This document shows positions 37,405-47,148 of a DNA stretch of 64,000 nt, piece after piece. The DNA lies in contig NZ_JAKFZS010000005.1 of the NCBI RefSeq assembly GCF_021654285.1, positions 186,001 to 250,000 of the forward strand, read 5' to 3'. This DNA comes from Pseudoalteromonas luteoviolacea. Its GTDB lineage: Bacteria > Pseudomonadota > Gammaproteobacteria > Enterobacterales > Alteromonadaceae. The notes under the pieces were generated by a model that did not search any database, was not told the origin of the DNA, and was given only the letters and a program-made list of their open reading frames with translations. Both the position numbers and the translations under genes were made by a program. Within the stretch, counting starts at the first letter, position 1. Each line of letters opens with the position of its first letter.

Positions 37405-37633
37405 AACTAACTCTCTTTATTGTCCTATCTGTACCACATGCTCTACATGTAGAGGGTAAGGCAGCAAACTGGGAATTTTACCACGTTCAAACTTTGCTTT
37501 TCCACTGAAGAAGCAATTAATTTATTAAGTCCCATTTGATGAGAAATTGCTCTCTAGAAAAATGTAACCTCATCAAAGTGCTAAAGCTCACCACGCTAAT
37601 CTTTAAGTGTCGCAGTTGAATAAAGCATATAGC
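37405..37633 (-). promoter_or_regulatory. Noncoding gap with 14-bp palindrome before the opine cassette
   Basis: This 229-base gap interrupts an otherwise tightly packed operon between the GT4 gene and the opine dehydrogenase gene. It carries a perfect palindrome CTCTACATGTAGAG at 37441-37454, about 40 bases upstream of the opine dehydrogenase start. The position fits an operator or short stem-loop in a leader. No promoter pair is clear enough to call. Confidence 0.4.
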
Positions 37634-38755
37634 TTAAGAGTCCTTAAGGTTTTTGTGATAAAGGGACTGGTACTTATTTGACATTACTATCGCAGTGAGG
37701 TGTTTATTAACTATCTCCAAAGATGCATTTGAAGAGGTAGTATAGTCTCTCCCCATAATGCCATCAATTGCTTTATCTAACGCATCACTACAATTAAGTT
37801 CAAAAGTACTCGAAGAACTTTTATCAAATTTTACAACTTCTTCATGAGGCTCTATCTGAGATAATACCGACGGTAGCCCACAAGCCATAGCTTCAATAAC
37901 GGCGTTTGGAAGCCCTTCAGCAGACGACGCGGAAATATAGTAATCAGCGCAGTTCAAATACATGTTTACATCATCAACGGCACCTAATAAATGTATATTA
38001 GCTCTACCGTCAGCCAATTGGAGCAATTTTGTTCGCAATTCTCCATCACCTATCAGTACTAAGTGCTCATGAGCGCTACGTTTTAAAAATGCCTTAACTA
38101 ACAATTCCGGGTTTTTACGATTAATGAGTGGACCTGATGAAATAAAAACCTTGTCAGAAGTTTGAATTCCGAGTTGATGGCGAACTTGGTCTCTTGTTTG
38201 CCCTGAGAGCTTTTTAAACCTATCAGTATCAACCCCGTTTTGTATTGTAACGAGATTCTCTAGCCCCATTTGAGTCCTAATATTCTCAGTTACTGCTTCA
38301 GAGACACCTACAACATAATTAAAGTTACGCATACTACGAAAATGCAAAGCCGCTAAAATTCCACCATATATTTTTCCATACTCCATGCATAGATCTAATT
38401 GTGGAAAATTTCGAATAGTACAAACCTTAAACTTACCATGTGTTAAAGTTAGTGATGAGACCAGCCTGTCAGCCCTAAATCCCTGACTATGGATCAAATC
38501 AGGGTTAAATTCAGATATAAACTCTTTTAGTTGTTTCTTTGCTGAAAAAAGCCCTTGTAATCTTGTCAGTGATAAAGAAGTAACCTTTATGTCGTGCGCA
38601 TCAAATAAGGGTTTTAAAGAATCAACGGGCTCATCAGAAAGAGTTAAAACATGACCAAAAAACTTATCAGAATTTAAGTTTTTAACTATATTCAACAGTT
38701 GGTTTGTCGGTCCGCACTTAGATAAAGTGCTAACAACATATAGTATTTTTTTCAT
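37634..38755 (-). CDS. GT4-family glycosyltransferase (locus 2)
   Basis: 373 residues. GT-B fold with KKILYVVSTLSKCGPTNQLLNIV at the N-terminus, FISSGPLINRKNPELLVKAF in the donor domain and SSAEGLPNAVIEAMACGLPSVL as the acidic signature. The ATG shares a base with the polymerase stop (TAATG). It is one of only two non-initiating transferases in locus 2, suggesting a trisaccharide repeat. Confidence 0.83.
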   Translation of the reverse strand: MKKILYVVSTLSKCGPTNQLLNIVKNLNSDKFFGHVLTLSDEPVDSLKPLFDAHDIKVTSLSLTRLQGLFSAKKQLKEFISEFNPDLIHSQGFRADRLVSSLTLTHGKFKVCTIRNFPQLDLCMEYGKIYGGILAALHFRSMRNFNYVVGVSEAVTENIRTQMGLENLVTIQNGVDTDRFKKLSGQTRDQVRHQLGIQTSDKVFISSGPLINRKNPELLVKAFLKRSAHEHLVLIGDGELRTKLLQLADGRANIHLLGAVDDVNMYLNCADYYISASSAEGLPNAVIEAMACGLPSVLSQIEPHEEVVKFDKSSSSTFELNCSDALDKAIDGIMGRDYTTSSNASLEIVNKHLTAIVMSNKYQSLYHKNLKDS

Positions 38756-39858
38756 TACAATCCAAAAAGAGAAAATGACAGGTTATAAGGTGAACTGCCC
38801 GTTTTAATAAATAAGTTAAGGTACAGTGTTAATGCAGCATATAAAACTATTATTAGCGCAGGTAAAAGCTTTTCTCGAAAAGCAAGCAAAACACATGGAA
38901 TTAAAACAACTTCAACAACCCCATAAAAAGTAGCGATTCGCCCTCCAATTGCTCCGAAATCAGAAAAAGCAAGCCTCCAAAAAGTTGCAAATCCTAAAAA
39001 CAACATAAGTGTTTTGAAGTAAGGGACTTTATACTCTAGTTTTTCCCATAGGGATATCAGTAATATAAAAATAGCTAAATTTTTAATATTTGTTATATCG
39101 AATAAACTCGTTGTGCTAACCATACTATCTACTGAGTAGTGATTAAGTTTACTTGTAATTACTCCCATATTAGGAAGAACAGACATCAAAAGATTAGATA
39201 TTCCTATAGCTCCTAAAGCAACCCCCGACCCCACAAATGCAATTAATCTCTTTTTAGTTACTTTAAAAAAGGATGCAAAAAAGAGGGCTAAATAACTCAA
39301 GGCTGCCATATGAAAAATACCTGCAGCACAGATTATTATAAACCCTTTTAAGAATTGCCTGTTCGCGAGCGGAATAATTAGAAATAACCCTATCGCAGCA
39401 GCTACAGCCGAGCGGATCTGATTAATGTCTCGATACAAAAATGTGTGCACAAAGAACAGCATAACCGTCATAAAAAAATAAGGCGACAATACACTGTATT
39501 GTTTGCAAGACAAGCCAACGGACAACAACGCCACTCCCAAAAATAAGAGTATAAAAGACGAAGAAAAAAGCTTTAAGACTGCAGAATAAAAGACAAAACC
39601 TGGTTCCATCCAGAGGTCAGTAAAACGATATTGGAACTCCCCTGTAAGCCAATAGCCAATATGTGGCACATAGTCATAAGCCTCTATATATGCAAGATCA
39701 TCTTGTCCAACACCAGGACCACGTAAACCCGCGAAGAGGATCAAAAAAGATACCGTGTAAAATAATAGAACTTTCTTTACAGAAAAATCTACTCTTTTTA
39801 CTTCACACAGTGAAAGCACTGCTAGACAGCCAAATATCAATAAATATAAAGAATACAT
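38755..39858 (-). CDS. wzy: EpsG-family polysaccharide polymerase (Wzy, locus 2)
   Basis: 367 residues with about ten hydrophobic segments. LFAGLRGPGVGQDDLAYIEAY and FLYRDINQIRSAVAAAIGLF are recognisable as the Arg-containing motifs of EpsG-type polymerases. It should polymerise flipped repeat units in the periplasm, with chain length set by the adjacent Wzz. It lies 33 bases after the initiating transferase gene. Confidence 0.8.
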   Translation of the reverse strand: MYSLYLLIFGCLAVLSLCEVKRVDFSVKKVLLFYTVSFLILFAGLRGPGVGQDDLAYIEAYDYVPHIGYWLTGEFQYRFTDLWMEPGFVFYSAVLKLFSSSFILLFLGVALLSVGLSCKQYSVLSPYFFMTVMLFFVHTFLYRDINQIRSAVAAAIGLFLIIPLANRQFLKGFIIICAAGIFHMAALSYLALFFASFFKVTKKRLIAFVGSGVALGAIGISNLLMSVLPNMGVITSKLNHYSVDSMVSTTSLFDITNIKNLAIFILLISLWEKLEYKVPYFKTLMLFLGFATFWRLAFSDFGAIGGRIATFYGVVEVVLIPCVLLAFREKLLPALIIVLYAALTLYLNLFIKTGSSPYNLSFSLFGL

Positions 39859-39891
39859 ATCAAATGACTATGTCAACACATATATACAATT

Positions 39892-40869
39892 TTAATTGCC
39901 TTTGCCTAAAAGAACCGTAGATATAGTCTTAAAAACAATTTTAATGTCAAGCAATGCTGAGTAATGTTTAATATAATAAACATCGTATTTATGCTTCCAT
40001 ATAGCATCCTCAACTGACGCACCATAAGGGTAACTTACTTGAGCTAAGCCTGTAACGCCCGGTTTTACAGCATGCCTGAATCTATAGTAAGGTATTTCTT
40101 TCTCTAACTCGGTTACAAAAACATCCCGTTCAGGCCTAGGACCGACAAGTGACATTTCACCTTTCAATACATTTATTAACTGAGGCAATTCATCTATTCT
40201 TGTTTTACGAATGAATTTACCTACTTTGGTTACTCTCGCATCATTTTTTTTTGCCCACTGAGCGCCGTTGGCTTCAGCATCAGAGCGCATAGAACGAAAT
40301 TTAACTACTTCAAATTCTTCATTGTATAAACCTACCCTTTTCTGCTTGTACAATATCCTTCCTGGACTTTCAAGCTTAATAATCAACGCAGTTATCAACA
40401 TAATAGGCAAAGTTAGCAATAATATAATTAGTGCGCTAAATATATCGAATGTTCTTTTTAAGTTTAGATTTCTTCGTTCCGATAAAATCGAAAATGCTTT
40501 TTGATGTAAGAAATAGTTACTACCTAAAAGTTGAACCTCAGTGTAGCCCAAACGCTCATCTAAATAACTTATCAAAGGTTCAACCCAAGCACCAAACTCA
40601 GTTGCCCTCACCAAAAACTCTCTTGAATCTTCATCTAAATATTCAAGGCCATAGTGACAAACAACTTTTTTACCAAAACAATCTAAATCATAGTTGTTAA
40701 ATTCAGCATCAAAGTCATATTTCTGGAACAGTTTTTCTAGAAAAGCGACTTTATCTTGCGGACAAAATACATAAATTGACTTTTGCTTTAAAGCTTGAGA
40801 TTGAGATTTTAACCTCTTTCTCACTTTAACAGGCTTAGCCTTGGAATGGTCTGGTAAGGTTTCTATCAT
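39892..40869 (-). CDS. Initiating undecaprenyl-phosphate sugar-phosphate transferase (locus 2)
   Basis: About 325 residues. A soluble N-terminal region of roughly 145 residues precedes the single hydrophobic segment (FDIFSALIILLLTLPIMLITALII) and the bacterial sugar-transferase core: [36 protein letters not shown] with the catalytic acidic pair, and PGVTGLAQV. It lacks the four N-terminal helices of WbaP, so it is an intermediate-length type. A GTG at 40884 is also in frame; ATG 40869 with GAGA upstream is preferred. The sugar may be Glc, Gal or GlcNAc; unresolved. Confidence 0.84.
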   Translation of the reverse strand: MIETLPDHSKAKPVKVRKRLKSQSQALKQKSIYVFCPQDKVAFLEKLFQKYDFDAEFNNYDLDCFGKKVVCHYGLEYLDEDSREFLVRATEFGAWVEPLISYLDERLGYTEVQLLGSNYFLHQKAFSILSERRNLNLKRTFDIFSALIILLLTLPIMLITALIIKLESPGRILYKQKRVGLYNEEFEVVKFRSMRSDAEANGAQWAKKNDARVTKVGKFIRKTRIDELPQLINVLKGEMSLVGPRPERDVFVTELEKEIPYYRFRHAVKPGVTGLAQVSYPYGASVEDAIWKHKYDVYYIKHYSALLDIKIVFKTISTVLLGKGN

Positions 40870-40876
40870 AAATTTC

Positions 40877-41821
40877 TCACGCACTCTTATAAGAATCCTT
40901 ACTCATTGAAGATGCTATAATTAAATAAGAACAAATAAACAACATGCCCAATACAAAAGAAAGAAGAAGGATCAATACTTTCTTAGGCCAAGTTGGGTAT
41001 AATGGAACGATCGCAGGATCAATAACTTGAAATACATATTCTTTCTGCACATCAGCCAACATTTTTTTCTGAAACTCTTTCTCTATAAGTCCAAATAGAA
41101 TCTTTTTCATCTCATCAACATGAGTTGTTTTCAAAGTACTTTCTAGATAAGAAATTGAGTTTGTAGCCGCAACAGTGTCCATAACTCGAATAGTTTCATT
41201 TATATCGTTTATAAGCTTATCAAGAACTAACTGCGCGATTACCGGAGAATAATGACTCATTGAAATTCTGATAAATTTAGAGCCCCTGTCTTGGTTGATT
41301 ACCAGTTGATCCTCAATAAACTTATTAAAAGCCATCGACTTTATTTCTTGTGTATTCTCGACCAACCATGTTTGAGAAGCGGCATCATATATTTTTTCAT
41401 TATAAATATACCCTTCATTCTCATCCCAACCTTCAACAGCGAGCAAAATAGTAGTTAGATCATTCTTTTCGATAAATTCGTCTATGAAAACCCTGCTTTT
41501 CAAGATTTGAAGTGCTAAGTCTGACTTACTTATACCTTGAGGACCAAGCGATAAACCAGTTAAGGACGCAATGCCCCCCAGTTGGCTATTTAAAGCCCCA
41601 ACCTTACTCGCATTCGACTCCGCCGGAGCAACTAACACAGATGATCTATACACATCAGGTAAATTGCTAGCAAACAAAAAACCAATCAACGTTACTGCTG
41701 TTGAGAATATAAAAATAACCAACTTTTTAGACCACAGTAGTTTAAACGTCATTAATAACCCAATTTGGTCATTTGTATTACTGTAATCAAATTCTTTAAT
41801 CTTATCGTTGTTTTGAGCCAT
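40877..41821 (-). CDS. wzz: Wzz-type chain length determinant (locus 2)
   Basis: 314 residues with two membrane helices, at about 32-52 and 280-302 (YPTWPKKVLILLLSFVLGML), enclosing a periplasmic alpha/beta domain. The proline before the second helix is characteristic of the polysaccharide co-polymerase family. No kinase domain is present, unlike the Wzc of locus 1. It sets polymer length with the EpsG-type Wzy. Confidence 0.88.
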   Translation of the reverse strand: MAQNNDKIKEFDYSNTNDQIGLLMTFKLLWSKKLVIFIFSTAVTLIGFLFASNLPDVYRSSVLVAPAESNASKVGALNSQLGGIASLTGLSLGPQGISKSDLALQILKSRVFIDEFIEKNDLTTILLAVEGWDENEGYIYNEKIYDAASQTWLVENTQEIKSMAFNKFIEDQLVINQDRGSKFIRISMSHYSPVIAQLVLDKLINDINETIRVMDTVAATNSISYLESTLKTTHVDEMKKILFGLIEKEFQKKMLADVQKEYVFQVIDPAIVPLYPTWPKKVLILLLSFVLGMLFICSYLIIASSMSKDSYKSA

Positions 41822-41823
41822 TT

Positions 41824-42648
41824 TTAATCCTTACGTCTTAAACGATTATAAACAACTTTAAGTACTGAGCTTGGTAGCAGCCTTGGTAGAAGTCTCAAAC
41901 AAAATATAAAAGCGCCATTTAGGTAACCAGTTATGCCGTATTTAAGTTTAATCTTAAAAAGTTTGTATTCTGAGCCAGCATATTTAATGCCTTTTCTCTT
42001 TTTGTGCATACCATTCCCAATTCTGACATGCACCAAACTCTCATTAATACTAGCTAACTGTTTACCTGCCCCCATCATTCTAATCCACAAATAATAGTCT
42101 TCCATGAAATAAAGGTCTTTATAGCTGCCGACCTCTAAGACTGCGCTCTTTTTAAAAATAACTGCAACGTGATTTATTGGATTTCTATACTTTGCAAGTT
42201 TAATGATTTCATTATTCGAACAAGGAACAGTTCTAAATGAAGATATATCTCCAACTTCCGTTTGAAACTCACTTATATTTGAGGTGACCAAATCAACATC
42301 TGGATTGTTTTGCATAAACTCTATTTGTTTTTCAAAACGATCTGGAGTATTAATGTCATCAGTATCGAATCGAGCAACTAGCTCATAGCTGCATGCTTTA
42401 AGACCTTGATTTAAAGCTTCTCCTAATCCGACGTTCTGCTCTAAGACAACTTCTTTTATTGGTAGCTTTTGCTTCCACATTTTTAGTGCATCATACAACT
42501 CATCCGTCAGAGGACCGTCATGTACAACTATAATCTCTGTGGCTGGCAAAGTTTGAGCATGAAAGCTCTCAAACGCTTCATTTAAATACTCTGCCTTTTC
42601 ACCTCGATAAATTGAACATAAAACAGAGAAGCACTGATAATTCTGCAT
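41824..42648 (-). CDS. GT2-family glycosyltransferase (locus 2)
   Basis: About 274 residues. FSVLCSIYRGEKAEYLNEAFESF opens a GT-A fold, IIVVHDGPLTDELYDAL and VARFDTDDINTPDRF hold the nucleotide- and metal-binding acids. The frame runs back into the export gene, but ATG 42648, with GGGA 8 bases before it and just after that gene's stop, is the natural start. Similar to WaaV/AmsE-type galactosyl- or glucosyltransferases; the donor is not certain. Confidence 0.84.
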   Translation of the reverse strand: MQNYQCFSVLCSIYRGEKAEYLNEAFESFHAQTLPATEIIVVHDGPLTDELYDALKMWKQKLPIKEVVLEQNVGLGEALNQGLKACSYELVARFDTDDINTPDRFEKQIEFMQNNPDVDLVTSNISEFQTEVGDISSFRTVPCSNNEIIKLAKYRNPINHVAVIFKKSAVLEVGSYKDLYFMEDYYLWIRMMGAGKQLASINESLVHVRIGNGMHKKRKGIKYAGSEYKLFKIKLKYGITGYLNGAFIFCLRLLPRLLPSSVLKVVYNRLRRKD

Positions 42649-42650
42649 TA

Positions 42651-45266
42651 CTAAATTCCCGATATCGCCGCTACACCAACACCCAACTGATAGAAAATCT
42701 GTGTTGCTGTACTCCAAAGTGTTAAACTATCAAGATGCGCTGCATCCATTGGAACGACAATGGTATCTCCAGCTTCAAGCTGAACTGTATTATTGACCGC
42801 AAACCAACTGCTTCTATTTGGTATAAATACTGCACCGTTGGCCTTTATAACATAAACTTTATCTTCATCGGCTCGGTCTCTCATACCGCCACTTAAATTG
42901 ATATAGTCCTCAATTGAAGTTCCTTCTCTAAATAAGTGAGATGAGCTGTAATTTACTTCACCAATGATTGAAATTGAGTCTTGACGGCCAGGTACATACA
43001 AAGTATCACCATCTTGTAAACTTAAGGCAGTTCGGTCGTCAAGAATACTTGGCAAATCAATGACAAGTCGACCCAATGCCTCTACACTGGCAAGATCTTT
43101 CAGTAATTTGTTAGTTTCTTCATAAGTTAATGATGTATTTGAGCCAATTGACTTTTGAAAGCTCTTTGACGCAATGTCTTTTCTTAACTCTTCAGATAAC
43201 CTTTTGAGCTGTTTCTGTTCTTGCTCTTTAATCGCCTCACGAGTAAAAATAGCAGCCTTAGGTTCAGCGAACCCTGTTATACCGCCAGCTCTAGCAAGCA
43301 CTTCTTGCAGGGTATCACCGCGTTTGATCGTATAAGTTCCAGGAAAAACAACTTCTCCTTTCAAATGTATTTTATAACTCTCTTGCCAATTGGGCTGCAT
43401 TAAAATATTTAATGTATCTCGGCCCTGCAATAACACGATTTCTGAAGATTGCTCTTTGTCAATATCTGTTACTTTAATATAAGTTACATCTCCTGATGGA
43501 GACACTCGGGTAACTTCTGCGAAATCTACATAAGCAGATTCAAGTAGCCCCCCGGCAGCTGTAATGGCTGCATTTACATCAAGGCCTTTTGCTAAAGGAA
43601 ATACCCCAGGGAATCTAACTTGGCCATCCACTTCAAACGTAGCTTTAGAATTACCAACAGTAGCTTGATATTCTAATTGAGCTAGAATTGGAGCAAGTAA
43701 ACTCTCTCTTCCGAAAGCAGTTGGTGTAATTTCCTCTTCAACTTTAATTTCGGCTTCATCTTCGCTTTCCTCCAGCAAAGCCTCGTTGAGAGCGATGTCA
43801 AATAACACCTTTTGATCAAACTGTCTTCGCTCATACAAGTGCCACAACTTAACTTTTTCTTGAAGTTCTTGTTCTGTTTCTGTGAGGGCTAAGTTTTTAA
43901 GTGCAGCTTCTTCTTTTTCTAGGTCATTGAAGCGACTAAATACAAAAACCTCATCATTTTTATTCAGAAATACATTTTTAGTTTTCAATGCATCAATTAT
44001 CGAAAACTGTATAACTTCAATTTCATTGGTCGCTGCAATTTCTCTCACTATAAGCGCGTAATCTACATCAGCTTGAGGAAGCAAGTCAGTTTTTGTATTA
44101 CTAACCAATTGATCAAATGTGAGACCACTTTTCCACTCATAATAACCTGGTCGTGAAACTGCACCGATCAGCGTTACAGAGTCAATGACCTCACTATTGA
44201 CACTTTTCACCTTGAGGTAGTCTCCACCTTGCGGAGTGTAAGCTGTCTTATCTTGAGTAAAATCGACCGATATAACTGACTTTTTGCTATGTTCAATAAC
44301 ACGCTTCACTTCGACTTGCTCAAGAAAAGCGTTTTCTTTAAATCCACCAAACATATTGACTAAAGATTTAGCTGTCTCACCGTCTTTCAACTCAAAAATA
44401 GCGGGGCGTTTTACAAATCCGTCTACGGATACCTGAGGACCTACAGAAGGGATAAATACAACATCTCCAGATTGCAGTGTTACATCTCCAGAACTATCCC
44501 CTTTCAGCAACAAGTCATATAGGTCAAGCTCAGAAATGACCTTGCCTCTTCTTTTCACTTTGATGTTTCTCAACGAAGCTATCTCTGATAAGCCACCACT
44601 TGCGAATAAGGCATGAGTGACAGTAGAGAGAGGAGAAAGTGAATAACTACCAGGCTTATGAGCTTCACCGACGACTAAAACCCTTAAGCTTCTTAGTTCT
44701 GATATTGATACAAAAACCTTTAGGCCTATAGCCTCTGTTGAAATCTTTTTATCAATTAACTCCTTCAGTTCGCCGTACGTCAAACCAGCGACATAAACAG
44801 GGGAGAATTTCGGAATGTTTAATCGACCTTCTCTATCAACAGTGATCAAATGTGTAGCCGTTTCTTTACCATAAAGGCTTACAGACAAGCTATCACCATT
44901 AGAAATAATATAGTCGTTAGGAACTGAGAGCTGTTCTGTCGGGGCAAAACTGGTTGGCTCTCCCGCAAACAATTCATAGCCATATGGCTTTAATATTTTT
45001 TCTTCCGGCTTTAAAGGGTCCGGGTTATTTTCTAGTGAAATATCTTCCCGTGGCAATATGCTCTTTTCATTGATTTTCGGCTGCGGTTCATTATTATTCT
45101 GAACACCAATACTTGATAAATCAATGCCATATTGTTTGGCTAAAGTTTCTTGTTGAGATTTAGGCAACTTTTTAAACTGTTCTATTTGCTGCGTAGTAGG
45201 TGTAAAGGCGCTAGCTAAAGCACTGAAGCCCAATAATACTATTGCTAAAACATGCTTAAAATACAT
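42651..45266 (-). CDS. wza: Long SLBB-type polysaccharide export protein
   Basis: About 871 residues, more than twice Wza length. A signal peptide (MYFKHVLAIVLLGFSALASA) without a lipobox is followed by the poly-export domain (YIISNGDSLSVSLYGKETA) and several SLBB domains (VLVVGEAHKPGSYSL, VSVDGFVKRPAIFEL, VTLIGAVSRPGYYEW, KIHLKGEVVFPGTYTI, ISIIGEVNYSSSHLF). A strongly acidic stretch (EESEDEAEIKVEEE) lies in the middle. Such multi-SLBB proteins occur in Vibrio and Alteromonadales exopolysaccharide loci. It should form the periplasm-spanning/outer-membrane conduit for locus 2. A TTG at 45290 is in frame, but the ATG at 45266 starts the signal peptide. Confidence 0.9.
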   Translation of the reverse strand: MYFKHVLAIVLLGFSALASAFTPTTQQIEQFKKLPKSQQETLAKQYGIDLSSIGVQNNNEPQPKINEKSILPREDISLENNPDPLKPEEKILKPYGYELFAGEPTSFAPTEQLSVPNDYIISNGDSLSVSLYGKETATHLITVDREGRLNIPKFSPVYVAGLTYGELKELIDKKISTEAIGLKVFVSISELRSLRVLVVGEAHKPGSYSLSPLSTVTHALFASGGLSEIASLRNIKVKRRGKVISELDLYDLLLKGDSSGDVTLQSGDVVFIPSVGPQVSVDGFVKRPAIFELKDGETAKSLVNMFGGFKENAFLEQVEVKRVIEHSKKSVISVDFTQDKTAYTPQGGDYLKVKSVNSEVIDSVTLIGAVSRPGYYEWKSGLTFDQLVSNTKTDLLPQADVDYALIVREIAATNEIEVIQFSIIDALKTKNVFLNKNDEVFVFSRFNDLEKEEAALKNLALTETEQELQEKVKLWHLYERRQFDQKVLFDIALNEALLEESEDEAEIKVEEEITPTAFGRESLLAPILAQLEYQATVGNSKATFEVDGQVRFPGVFPLAKGLDVNAAITAAGGLLESAYVDFAEVTRVSPSGDVTYIKVTDIDKEQSSEIVLLQGRDTLNILMQPNWQESYKIHLKGEVVFPGTYTIKRGDTLQEVLARAGGITGFAEPKAAIFTREAIKEQEQKQLKRLSEELRKDIASKSFQKSIGSNTSLTYEETNKLLKDLASVEALGRLVIDLPSILDDRTALSLQDGDTLYVPGRQDSISIIGEVNYSSSHLFREGTSIEDYINLSGGMRDRADEDKVYVIKANGAVFIPNRSSWFAVNNTVQLEAGDTIVVPMDAAHLDSLTLWSTATQIFYQLGVGVAAISGI

Positions 45267-45335
45267 CAGTGTCAGTATCCCGTTAGTCAATAACCAAAAA
45301 AAGATTGCACATTCTACACGATAACTATGAAATAG

Positions 45336-45360
45336 AAAAAGGGCCTAGGCCCTTTTTTTT
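45336..45360 (-). terminator. Rho-independent terminator after the DUF481 gene
   Basis: AAAAAGGGC and GCCCTTTTT form a perfect stem with loop CTAG, flanked by T/A runs on both sides. It lies about 35 bases past the DUF481 gene and just before the locus 2 start, so it insulates the polysaccharide operon. The symmetry would let it work in both directions. Confidence 0.88.
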
Positions 45361-45392
45361 GTCATAACTTTGTGAACAAACAATTCAATTCG

Positions 45393-46196
45393 TTAAAAAC
45401 TGTAAACGAGTGTCAATGACGTTTCAGTGTCTGTATTTTCCTTGCCGTCGTCAACTTCTGAGTTATGAGTAATTTTATAGGCAACTTTCATTTGCAATGA
45501 GCCATTCACTTTGGTCATCAACGCAGTTTCTGACTCTGACTTAGTATTTGTATCACCATATTCCACTGCGACTATTTGTGTAAATTTAGCATTGTCAGAG
45601 ATAGTCCATTCGTAGTCGATCTTTGCAACACCAATCGCTTCACTTTCTGTTGCACCAGCTAAAGGTTGACCATCGCTCGTCACTTCAGTGCTGCTTTCCT
45701 GATATTCAAAACGCTTGATACCTGGGCCAATTTCAAAGTCTAGATACATATTAGGACGACTTACCACTCGCAAACCATAACCTACCGAGAACACAGATTC
45801 GCTTCTATATGCACCAAAATAATCAGAGTCATAAGAACCAAAAATAAACAAATGGCTGTGATCTTCTACTAGCTTGTAATTTCCTTGCACAGATAAAGAA
45901 TACTTTTCATTCGTACGCTCTTTAACTTTTTCACCGTCATCATTTTCGATTTCATCTTCTTTGAAAATACCATCGATTTTGTATTCATTACGCCAATTAT
46001 CGAGATGATGTTTTGCTTTGATTTCACCTTTTAAAGTCGTTGTTTCCGTATTACCGCTTGTGATAATCGCACCTACCTCACTGGTGATGTCCCATTCTTT
46101 TTCTTCTGGAAGTGTATTACCACTATCATTTTCTTCTGCAGCAAGCTGAGACGACATAGTCATCAATGCACACAAAGAGAACAGTTTAAATTTCAT
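45393..46196 (-). CDS. YdiY-like DUF481 outer-membrane protein
   Basis: About 267 residues. A signal peptide (MKFKLFSLCALMTMSSQLAA) precedes alternating polar/aromatic strands with WDITSEVGAIITSGNTETTTLKGEIKAKH, the typical opening of DUF481 (salt-induced outer-membrane protein YdiY family), ending in a strand with terminal Phe (TSLTLVYSF), the beta-barrel signal. The frame is open to 46238 within mscS; ATG 46196 starts the signal peptide. The function of this family is not known. Confidence 0.82.
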   Translation of the reverse strand: MKFKLFSLCALMTMSSQLAAEENDSGNTLPEEKEWDITSEVGAIITSGNTETTTLKGEIKAKHHLDNWRNEYKIDGIFKEDEIENDDGEKVKERTNEKYSLSVQGNYKLVEDHSHLFIFGSYDSDYFGAYRSESVFSVGYGLRVVSRPNMYLDFEIGPGIKRFEYQESSTEVTSDGQPLAGATESEAIGVAKIDYEWTISDNAKFTQIVAVEYGDTNTKSESETALMTKVNGSLQMKVAYKITHNSEVDDGKENTDTETSLTLVYSF

Positions 46197-46209
46197 TATA
46201 AAATCAACC

Positions 46210-47031
46210 TTATTTTTCAGTTTTTTGTAAGTGCACATCCATTTGCGGATACGGAATATTTATATTTGCATCATCCAATGCAATTTTTATGTTTTCAAGT
46301 AAGTCAAAGTAAGTGGGCCAATAGTCACTCGTATTCACCCATGGTCTGACAGCAAAGTTCACACTAGAGTCCCCTAACTCTAATACCGCCACTGTATATG
46401 TGGGTTCTTTCAAAATGCGAGCTTCATTATTCAAAACGTTTTCAAGTACTGCCTTGGCGTTTTTCAGATCAGATTCATAACCAACACCAATAACAAGATC
46501 AATCCGTCTCGTTTTTTCACGCGAATAGTTTACTATCGCCCCAGACATAATAGAGGAATTGGGTATTATAATAACTTTATTGTCTGGCGTAATCAGTTCG
46601 GTTGAAAATATCTCTATTTTACGGACACTGCCTGATTTTCCGCCTGCATCTATATAATCACCAGACTTAAAAGGGCGCAGTATAATGATTAACACGCCCG
46701 AAGCAAAATTAGACAGCGACCCTTGCAATGCTAATCCAACAGCGAGACCTGCTGCACCTAAAATAGCAATGAATGACGTTGTCTCAACACCCACTTGAGA
46801 TAATGCCATGAGCAATGTTGCAACAAAACCTAACGCATACACTATATTAGCAAGGAACACCCCCACTGCTTTATCTACTTTGCGGTTACAAATTGCCTTT
46901 TCTGTTAAGTTTGAGAGAAAGCGCGTTACCTTAAGCCCGATTAAGAAAATAAATAAGGCGAGCACAGCTTGCAGTGCATAGTGCACGATTAAATCTGAAT
47001 TGTTATTGAACCAATCGAGTATGATGTCCAT
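46210..47031 (-). CDS. mscS: Small-conductance mechanosensitive channel
   Basis: 273 residues, like E. coli MscS. Three membrane helices are followed by the beta and alpha/beta vestibule domains. The pore helix reads AAGLAVGLALQGSLSNFASGVLI with the Ala/Gly packing pattern and the Gln-Gly pair typical of MscS. GDYIDAGGKSGSV and NKVIIIPNSSI are conserved in the beta domain. It releases solutes upon hypo-osmotic shock. It is the first gene of a pair with the DUF481 gene. Confidence 0.93.
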   Translation of the reverse strand: MDIILDWFNNNSDLIVHYALQAVLALFIFLIGLKVTRFLSNLTEKAICNRKVDKAVGVFLANIVYALGFVATLLMALSQVGVETTSFIAILGAAGLAVGLALQGSLSNFASGVLIIILRPFKSGDYIDAGGKSGSVRKIEIFSTELITPDNKVIIIPNSSIMSGAIVNYSREKTRRIDLVIGVGYESDLKNAKAVLENVLNNEARILKEPTYTVAVLELGDSSVNFAVRPWVNTSDYWPTYFDLLENIKIALDDANINIPYPQMDVHLQKTEK

Positions 47032-47148
47032 AAAGTGTCCTGTTTCAGAGAGTTATCAGTATAATTCTTTACAACAGGTATAAATATTAGACATTTTGTG
47101 GAGATTTTCCCCAAACAGACTAAAATAGACAAAAAAATAAAAAAAGCT

